A DNA stretch of 64,000 bases from Aplidium turbinatum (taxonomy: Eukaryota; Chordata; Ascidiacea; Aplousobranchia; Polyclinidae), in the NCBI GenBank assembly GCA_918807975.1, contig OU964919.1, positions 14,712,001 through 14,776,000 of the forward strand. The letters are read 5' to 3'. Shown piece by piece: positions 55,700 to 64,000 of this stretch. The notes below the pieces were generated by a model. That model did not search any database and was not told the origin of the DNA. It saw nothing but the letters and a program-made list of their open reading frames with translations. The position numbers and the translations under genes were made by a program. Every line of letters begins with the position of its first letter. The stretch's first letter is position 1.

Positions 55700-58170
55700 T
55701 CTCAGTAATACACTGGAATTATTCCAAGAATCAACGCATCTGAAACAGCTTGCCCTCTGGCTCCAATGCTCATGCAACGAGGGTAACTGCAAACCATTAC
55801 TTAAGAACAACTTTATTTCAGCAATGCTGTTTCGAGTACAATTCATGCAACGCTTTGCAAATAACCGTGAAAAACTTAACCCCAATCGAAAACCCAAAAA
55901 CCATGAGCACAACTGGAAACTTTGTGTTACAGCCTCTTGCCTATCACAGCAAATTTAAAAACGAGTGTTTAAATATTTTCAACAGGCATTTTTATGTGAT
56001 AATGTACGCGGCATGCCTCAACTTCAGCTGGAGTGTTGAGTTGTCGTAGTTCATGCCTTGCTAGAAATGGGCAACGCATAGGTAATAATAAAACCGTAAA
56101 ATTGAACCTCTTTACTGTTTGACTTGTTACAATACTTTCTAATCAAAATGAACACAAACACCGACTTTATAACACATTAAACTTAGGCCTATTATTATAT
56201 TCTTTTTAATTTCTTGGAAGCTAGTAAATTTGTTGTTGTATGACGTGAAACTTATAAACGCGGAAGACTTTTTTTAATATAAACCATGACTATGTAAACG
56301 TATGAACGTTGCATGTCCACTGTCCAGTTGTTCACTGTTCAGCAGTTATTTTTAAACCACGTTCTTTTCCATATTTGGCTATACCGCATACAAAAATCAA
56401 ATCGTCCAAAACGAATTGTGAAAACGAAAACAATTTGGATTTCTGAAAACAATTCTAGTCGCAAAACTAAAAAAATCAATACTCGCAACAGCAGGTGGTC
56501 GTCAACGCATACGTAATTATCCTGGCACAGGCATAAGGTGATGAAGCACTACAAATAATCACCGGAGTATCAAATCATGGCGACCGATATCGCTATGTAT
56601 CAAACTTACAAAACGAAGAATGAAAAATCTGACTCATTCACACTTGCAACTAAAGAACAAAGCAGTTGACTGCTGAGGATTTGCAAGCAAACTGTTGCAA
56701 TTTGAGCAAAGAAAATTTAAAACCGAACCCACTTTTGTACCAGACATATAACCAAATTTAACTGAAAACACAAACTGAGGGATATTTCGAACATCACTTT
56801 TCTATGCCTTCTGAAAATACATGTTCTACTAACCAATACATAGAACTGTAGGTTGACAGTCTTACACCGCCAAAGAATTCAATATTTGCAAATTTCACAA
56901 CAATAAAAAACACAATAAGTAAACAAAAACAGTCATTTTCAAAACCTTGTATAGTTTATTGATAAATCTTTCGCCACCGTAAAGGCGGCTAAAGTACAGG
57001 TTGAGAGACATCAGCATCTATTTCATTACTAAAAACACACTTTCAATCTGAAAAATCATATAATAAAAAAAGCCTAATCTAGCTCATATCCGGAATAGCA
57101 ATGACAAATAGATGGGTCAACAATCAACATATTCACGTAGTATTCTGAAGAACAATCGCTATCACTGCCCAACTATTTACTAACCTTTCCTTTAAAAGCT
57201 ATTGTCAAGTCATAAGCATGACAAAAACGGCAAACTGTCTCAAAAAAATGCCTGGAGGGAAAAGTTGTGGTTTCTTTATAATTACACCTTCAACTAACAA
57301 CATCCAGAAACAAAACACATGAACAGGAATTCCTTGAATTAAGATGCTACCATAGACAGCCAAAGTTTATGACTGACTTTGAGACTATGACACATGGCTA
57401 ATGAAAATGAAATGCGCTCAGAAAATACTAGCCAAGCACCAAAAACAATTTGTTTTGTGGAAGAAAATCAAGTTTTGTACAAATACTCCCTCTCTCTCCC
57501 TGTCGGTATCACAACTGATTCAGCCCTCGATGAGCAATTATGTTCAAGTTTGGTCGATCTAGTGCGCCTTGCCAAAGTTTAATAGGGTGTTTGTTACCAC
57601 TTAGTACAAATACCAGTCGTTGCTTAAACAGAAACCGATCTTAAGCTAGAAATGAAACTTGGCTTTTTCCCTGCAAGTGCACTGCACTGTCTTTTCAACT
57701 GGAAAAAAGAGTTGCTTTTTCATTGACCTATGTCTGGCGACGTTTAAGTGATGTGGGAAAAGTCTGGCTGTGTGATCACTCGGATTAGCGCTAATTCTTT
57801 GTAGGCAAGTTTGGTAAGCTATATTGTTTCTTCCTTCACGCATCATCGATTTCCTGCATCATCACCATTGCCCACAAACTCTCACGTTTCCTCGGCTGTG
57901 ACGTAGGATCCACGTGACTGCGCATGATTGAGATTAAAATCGTTGACAAAACGTCCACAAATAACCTCAACGAGCCAAGAAGAAAAATGTATTGTTCACA
58001 TAGTTTCAATGTCAAACGACAACTACTAAACAACATACAAAAGGACCCTGAGCTGAGAGTCAATAGAAACGCCCACTGACAGAAGGAAGCAATAATTCAT
58101 ACGCGAAAGAAGGTAGTTCTATAAAAAAAATGTTTTATTCTATGACCGTGTGATTGCAATGAAAAACATG
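55700..58170. other. Intergenic sequence upstream of BCR
   Basis: Open frames up to about 100 codons exist (for example 55650-55958) but overlap on both strands and show no motif. No gene supported. Confidence 0.35.
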
Positions 58171-58176
58171 ATGTTG

Positions 58177-58262
58177 CCCAGACAAAAACAAGTCCTTTTT
58201 TACATTGATTTAATGTCTACAGACGTTAAATTAATGTAAAAAATACTATTTTTTCTGAGTGG
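58177..58262. repeat. Palindromic MITE copy
   Basis: CCCAGACAAAAACAAGTCC, centre TAATGTCTACAGACGTTAAA, right end CTATTTTTTCTGAGTGG. Confidence 0.75.
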
Positions 58263-58439
58263 ACACTAATGGGAAACTACCTGTGTTGGAAAACTGGATT
58301 AAATTACAAACTTGGCTTATGACTGAAAAACCCAGCGCAACGACAAAATATTGAAAAAGGTTTTCTCAAAGTTTCAGTGCGTAATAAAAGTTTTAAACAA
58401 TCTTTTCAAGTACCGTAGTAATCGTAGTATACATAGACA

Positions 58440-58649
58440 GGGTCTGCTACTATTCGGTGAGTCCGATTCGGTGAGTCTGATTCGGTGAGTTCCTAACCTC
58501 TAACCCCTAACCTTAACCTCTAACCCCTAACCCTAAAACGGCAATGATAATTAGGTTATGGTACCCAATAATTAAAAAAAAACATTGAAAAAATCCCCCG
58601 TTAAGGGATCGGACTCACCGAATCGGACTCACCGAAACGGGCCATTCCG
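58440..58649 (+). mobile_element. GGGTCTG-element, copy C (210 bp)
   Basis: GGGTCTGCTACTATTCGGTG at left, GAAACGGGCCATTCCG at right, core CTAACCCCTAACCTTAACC then ACGGCAATGATAATTAGG. Perfect 9-bp duplication ACATAGACA (58431-58439, 58650-58658). Confidence 0.92.
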
Positions 58650-59086
58650 ACATAGACACAATTTCTAGTGTGCTGCCATGCTGTATTTAAGTCTCAACAA
58701 AAAATCCCGCTGACTTCACAACGCTGAAAGAAAAACCATAAATCACCCTGTCCACTCTGTCCAACGTGTGCAGACATGGACGCAACAACACCAAATCGAT
58801 GCACAAGTCCTTCTTGCCAGCACACGTTCATGCTGCAGGCAAGCACGATACGCCGTGTTTGGAAATGTATTTTCCATTCCATATGAACCAAACTGACACA
58901 TGACAACGTCACGTTTCCAAAACGTGCTTCACGTTAAACTGACGTTAAAACACATCAAAATGATAAACACTAAATTATAGTGAAAATGACAAGCTTTTAT
59001 GCAGCAAAAAAGTATGATAAAGATGAAAATTAGCAATAGCCTAAAGCATAATACAAAAAAGCAAAGGATTCTTACAGACTTTACCA

Positions 59087-59177
59087 TCCAGTCAGTATAT
59101 GACTCTTCGTTTCATTTGATTCAACGTCTGCAGACGTTGAATCAATGTAAAAAAGGACTAATTTGATAGAGCTAGGA
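59087..59177. repeat. Palindromic MITE copy
   Basis: CCAGTCAGTATATGAC, perfect centre CAACGTCTGCAGACGTTGAA, right end GACTAATTTGATAGAGCTAG. Confidence 0.75.
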
Positions 59178-59476
59178 CATAGCAAGAATGGGAAATAAGT
59201 GCATGGGATTTGAAGAAAATTTGCTCGTTTAGTGAAAAAAAAAGTAGTGAAAACCATCCAGTTATTACGAAAGCGGCAGTGAGCGTGAGATGACGCAAGG
59301 TGTTAAATATGTAAGTCTCTATAACAGACTTAGAACACTGACTGAACCTCAACGAAGGTCATCATGATTGTTATTCATGCCAGGGTTTATTTTTGCCAAT
59401 AGAGCAAGCACACATTTAAAACCATTGAAGGTAAAGCACATGCTAATGAAGCAAAGACTAGTTGCCCAGCACATGC

Positions 59477-59875
59477 CAGGGGTGTACAAAGGGTTATATT
59501 AAAAATTGAAAATGTACACACAGCCATGCGTTGATTTATATTCAAAGTACAAGACTGTAAATGGTGGACATTTTTCAATAACGCAGTGTGTGATATTATA
59601 TAAACGAACGTGCATACAAACGATTTGCACAAATACCGTAGATTCCGCAAGTCTACATCGGTCCTATGCGCTTTTGTGTGGATGCCTTATTCAAAAAATT
59701 ACAAATTCCGTCTTAAGGCAAATCGGATTTAACACGCAAATAGATTTATTATCCATGGATTGATTCAGCGGACTCTACTGTAATAACATTTAAAGATGTG
59801 TTTTCTTAGTGCAGTTGCTGTGGCGGCCAAAAATAATGTTTTGAAGGCCAGTAAGTCGCACATTGCACACCCCTG
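59477..59875. mobile_element. Candidate hAT element (CAGGGGTGTACAA ends)
   Basis: CAGGGGTGTACAAAG at left and CATTGCACACCCCTG at right are inverted repeats with two mismatches; TGGCGGCC-type inner motif at the right. Flanking octamers do not match. Confidence 0.55.
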
Positions 59876-59879
59876 GTAT

Positions 59880-62685
59880 AAGAGAATATATTAAGCTTAG
59901 TCATCAAGTGAGATCACCAATATACTAAAGCAGTTCAGCCTAGTCCGAATTGTGACCCATGCCACAACACTAATTTGTACTTAATCATATTACAAACAAG
60001 CAGTGCCTCTGCAAAACCTTAATAAGCACGCCGTTATCATACCTGCACAAACCAAGTGACGGAGAAAAAACAAAAAGGGTATAGCTTGGCTGAAAAGTAG
60101 CGCTCTTGAACTGCATATGCTGATGAAGGTAATCAAATTATCAAAATGCAAACGCAGTTGTTACTGCTGCTGAATTGACATCGATTGAAGCGTGGAAACT
60201 TTGTAATTTCGAAAAAAAAAATCAGCTCAATCTATGTGAACCCAAAAAAATGACTCTGCCTTCTTTCAAATGCCTTGCCTGAACCAGGCATCGACGGCCT
60301 CAGATAAATAATTAATTAGACCAAATATTCCTGTTATGTGTTGCATGGATGATTTTTCTGTCTTGTCGTTGTTTTGTAGAGAGTCAACAAAACAATAAAA
60401 CACAGAACTGATAGATAATAACAAAACCATCGTTTCTTTAGGCCTGACCTTTATTCACATAACTGACAACGCAATAACAAAACTAGATATTTCTCAACCG
60501 ACAACGTAACAACCTTAAACTGACTAGTTCTAAACTTCTAAATAGCGCATTCAAATCAGAGCGGGTGACTGTAAAAGACTGCAACCACCAGATTATAATT
60601 AATAGCGGAAATCGAATACAAATTCACATGCATGCCAGCAATTATTTATTGCCAAACGGCTGCAATGGTTCAAAAAGATAATTTTTTTTCGTTTTGAAGG
60701 ACTACTGACTACTACACAGTAATACGAATGGTATTGTACAGTTGTTACTCCTTGGCAATATCCAACTATTATGTAAAAAAAATCCATTGGACTGAGCAAT
60801 AGAACTTGTATCGTAAATCTTTAAATATCAATAGGCCCTTGTGTTGCTTAGGATGTGACACCAAAACAAGCAATACTTTGACATTGATGCCTATGCAAAA
60901 TAGCTTGTCAGCAAGTGTAATATTGCACCGTGACAGGCTTCTTTTCCGAAAGATGTTAAAAATTGAGTTCAAGCCAAAGCAACACAAAGGTTTATAAACA
61001 ACCCAAATCTTCGGCCAAATTCAGATCTAAGTTGGATGGTTTTTTCATGTGGTGAGTGTTGACAGAATGATAATAAAGCATATCATGGAAATGACGAAAG
61101 CAGCAACTAAACGAAAAAAATGAACAAAACTTAATTTGAAAACCGGTAGAATAGAGATACTAAATTGTGGCAACATATAAAATTCGGGTTAGCAGGATTT
61201 GGAGATTAAGCATACTAACTATCAAGCTATACTGTATCTGTTTGTTTTTTAACAATGATATGATTTGTAAATGATCTGTGCTCTCCCCCAATTTGCTGCC
61301 TTAGATATGCGCTTATGCGGTCTACGTAAATTAGACGACATATCAACACAAATGGCTGTGCATTCCTGCACTAATTTGATCTGGCAAAGTTGTTTATTTT
61401 CTGTAGAATACAAAATGCGGAGCGGTTTGTTAGGGTAGTTAATCAATGTTTTACCGCATCTTCAACAAACAATACGTAAACTTTTACATCGTTTCAAAGT
61501 CACCAGACATCAAGGCAATATTTAAAGATGAAGCTCTGTTTGCTTAAATTTGACCACAAATAAATCACTGAAAAAAAGTATGTCAGTTTGCGACTACTAT
61601 CCGGCTTCATTTGCAAGAAGAAAATAATTTCCAAGTGCTCAATTTGCTGAAATCCCGAGTGCAAGTCAAAAATTGGTCTCTACGTGATTTCAGCGACAGC
61701 GGATTGGCATAATATTGCTAAACCGCAGAAGGGTGACACACTGACACAGGTGACAAATGACACATTCTAAACCAGTCTATGGATAACTATGGGCAACACA
61801 TGTTATTTGATATTTATAGATAGCAAACATTGCAAAACAAGTTATCCTTTTCATTCTACCGAAACAGTTATGGTTTCTGATGTCGCACTAGGTGTCATGA
61901 AAAGCAGACATTTTGCTGTTTCACTCCCAAATGTCTTCCATACAAGAGAGGACTTCTGCATTTATTCATATTGACACAATCCACAATCTTTAGACCGACG
62001 AGTGACGAACGTCGTTTAGGCTCATAAGCAGAAACTGGGAAGGTCATCCTTGCACTATTTGAAAGCATCGCTGTTTCTTCAAACTGCAACTGAAAAGCTG
62101 CTAGCTCTGTCGTCCAAAACAAGTAGACGAAGCGCTCCATTTAATGGGCGAAAGATGGTGCAATTGTTGATGACGTAGCCTGTTGTCAGTTCCTCAGCGC
62201 CACAATGACGGACAAGAAAGGTGGCACTCCTCATTGATGCTTGGTTGAACGAAAAAGTCTGACGTCAGTAAGCAGACGACTGAGGCGTGCCCACATGTGG
62301 TTTGCTTGAAGATGACGTATGGCAAGTTTAAAATCATCTAAAGATAGAAGATAGTTCTAAAGCTTAAGAGTTTGTTGAATGTTCAAAAGCGACCTGCCTG
62401 TAAATTTTTTAAAACTAGTCAAAATTTCTTACTTGCATAAACTATGTTGTTTCATGGTTGTTCACATTGTGATCCCACTGTGATTACGATAAATATACCT
62501 TACGGTTTGGTACAATAAAATGGGTCATTGAAACTTTGAAAATCAATTTCATTTTATATTTCGGTTATGGTAATACAATTGTAAGGAAGCATGTATTTTT
62601 TAGGCAGACCACCACGTTTTTACTTCATAAGTTGTGTTTATCTGTGGTCAGACCATTTTGAAGCAAGGTCTTACCTACTTTCGAA
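59880..62685. other. Intergenic sequence
   Basis: A half palindrome (TTTTACATCGTTTCAAAGTC, 61481 region) is the only repeat I see. An 81-codon minus-strand open frame at 61895-62140 starts with ATG but has no recognisable motif. Confidence 0.35.
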
Positions 62686-62689
62686 AGGT

Positions 62690-62758
62690 TGATTTTCTCA
62701 GTTGGACGTCGTCTGCAGACGTAGAGTTAATATTAAAAAGGACTGATTTGCTAGCAGA
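62690..62758. repeat. Palindromic MITE copy, left end lost
   Basis: GACGTCGTCTGCAGACGTAG, then TTAATATTAAAAAGGACTG and ATTTGCTAGCAG. Confidence 0.55.
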
Positions 62759-62759
62759 T

Positions 62760-64000
62760 ATTGAATAGATGCTTGACTGCGCAGCATAATATATTTTATT
62801 AGCTGACAAATAACGGCCAGATGTAGCGAGTTGGTTAAATAACAACCAAATGGTGTTAATCATTCTTGCAAAAATGTGCAAGTGTCTTTCAGATGTGAAC
62901 TAGAGAAATGGCCTACCTAAAGGTTTGTAACTATAACTCAAATAAACGCTTTGGAGAAAATGGTTTCAATGGGCTCACAAACATGGAATTGATATATGGT
63001 TCAAATGCTAGTGATATTAAGCCAAAATAAAATGCATCGCCATGTTATCTGTATCTAGCTTTCTCAAAAAACAATCTCCATAAGGTTTTTAAGCCAAGTT
63101 TGCATTACAATAATATTGTTGATACCGATTTTGGCAAACCTTTTCATGTTGTTAGGCTACTATTAGGACTACTTAGTTGTTCTCTCGTTATGTGTAATCA
63201 TTACCTGTCAATAAATAACATATGATGTGTCTATACAGTAGCTGGCAACCACAAAACCAATAAAAAAAGTAGTGGCCTGATACTAACATGTAACATTGTG
63301 GGACAACAAAGTAAAACCAATTCCGAGATAATCTGACGACGAAGTGAGCAGCGAATGTGAAATGACCAGAATCGGCTGCTGACAATAACAGCCATCATTG
63401 TTTCAAATATCTGCCAATTAATGTTGATTTTGCACAGAAACTACGTATATTTATAAATACAAATTAGCAGCGATAGACTTAGTCTATGCACCAACAAGCA
63501 GAAATTCAATCAACCAACTTATATGAAAATTTAATTACTCTTTTTCCCAACAGCTCCAGCCTGCGTTTTTGAAAAACTACTCATCATAATCACTGCCAAT
63601 CTTATGGCCTGCAAGTCTCATAAATGACGGTTCTAGAAGTTAAAGATTGTAATTTTAAAAGCGTCCAAGTCCAAAATTCTCAAATTAAGTTCCCATACTC
63701 GAGACATGACTTACCGATAGTTATTTTTAAAATTTAAAACAAAAGTTTGAGTGTCTGAAATCTGTGACATTTAAAAGTGGACTTCGGTACTTTATTCTGC
63801 GCTGAAATTTTGGTGCAAGGATTAGGTGACTGCCAAAAGCACTTTTAAAACTACACTTTTCAATTGCACATTTACACATGGCGGCCATATGTTGCAGTTA
63901 GGAGATATTGAACAGAGCACTGCTGCCCTACTGGAATTGACGTAGCTTACCTGATACTGGGCATTATGAAACACAACAACAAATTAGAAGACAATACTAT
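62760..64000. other. Intergenic sequence to window end
   Basis: AT-rich; nothing I can support. Confidence 0.35.

Noticed and set aside
57394-57582. 62-codon plus-strand frame beginning MANENEMRSENTSQAPKTIC
   Set aside because: Plausible composition but no recognisable domain and no linked exons found.
61895-62140. 81-codon minus-strand frame beginning MERFVYLFWTTELAAFQLQF
   Set aside because: No homology signal, no supporting splice sites or neighbours; likely chance.
1-64000. Retrovirus, LTR element or Polinton
   Set aside because: No paired long terminal repeats, integrase, protease, capsid or envelope-like sequence recognised anywhere in the window.

Overview
This is a eukaryotic (animal) nuclear window: AT-rich, with GT-AG introns, widely spaced genes and a dense load of short DNA transposons, tRNA-derived SINEs and LINE fragments. 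Two genes are recognisable. RAB23 is a single-exon gene at 8584-9321 (-). A BCR-type gene fills half the window (22852-54074, -). Together with TTAGGG-type simple repeats and many hAT-type elements they indicate a metazoan. An invertebrate chordate such as an ascidian is my best guess, but nothing in the sequence proves the taxon. I see no retrovirus, LTR element or Polinton.

Layout. 454-1800 (+): four small exons with matching phases that encode a 152-residue protein, or the C-terminal part of a longer one, which I do not recognise. 1801-8400: intergenic, with a hAT relic carrying a transposase fragment (3399-4121), palindromic repeats and a hammerhead-like motif (6708). 8584-9321: RAB23; its 3' end and 3' flank are duplicated almost exactly at 10628-10802. 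11120-13263: a nested block of one hAT-like element holding another hAT and a SINE. 14331-15543: a hAT element with 8-bp target duplication. 16855-17276: a minisatellite with telomere-like blocks. 19911-20190: a SINE.

22852-54074 (-): the BCR gene. I rebuilt 27 coding exons whose phases all agree, giving 1,443 residues: N-terminal coiled coil, long acidic/Ser-rich linker, DH, PH, C2, RhoGAP, and a proline-rich tail about 120 residues longer than that of human BCR, ending in a class I PDZ ligand (VTDL). It is predicted to be a Rho-family GEF/GAP scaffold. Its introns hold many hAT elements, two LINE copies (one with a 5' inversion), SINEs and most of the palindromic repeats. 54.1-64 kb: no convincing gene, only repeats.

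The most unusual content is repetitive. (1) About 38 copies of a roughly 85-bp, nearly perfect palindrome with CCCAGACAGC ends and a GTCTGCAGAC centre. (2) Three copies of an element with GGGTCTGCTACT / GGGCCATTCCG ends, stacked TTCGGTGAGTCCGA motifs in inverted orientation, a CCCTAA-like core and 9-bp target duplications; one copy has inserted into a palindrome. (3) A LINE with a twin-priming inversion lying inside a hAT element. RAB23 acts in ciliary/Hedgehog traffic and BCR in Rho/Rac signalling, so the genes are not an operon-like set; their proximity is simply genomic.
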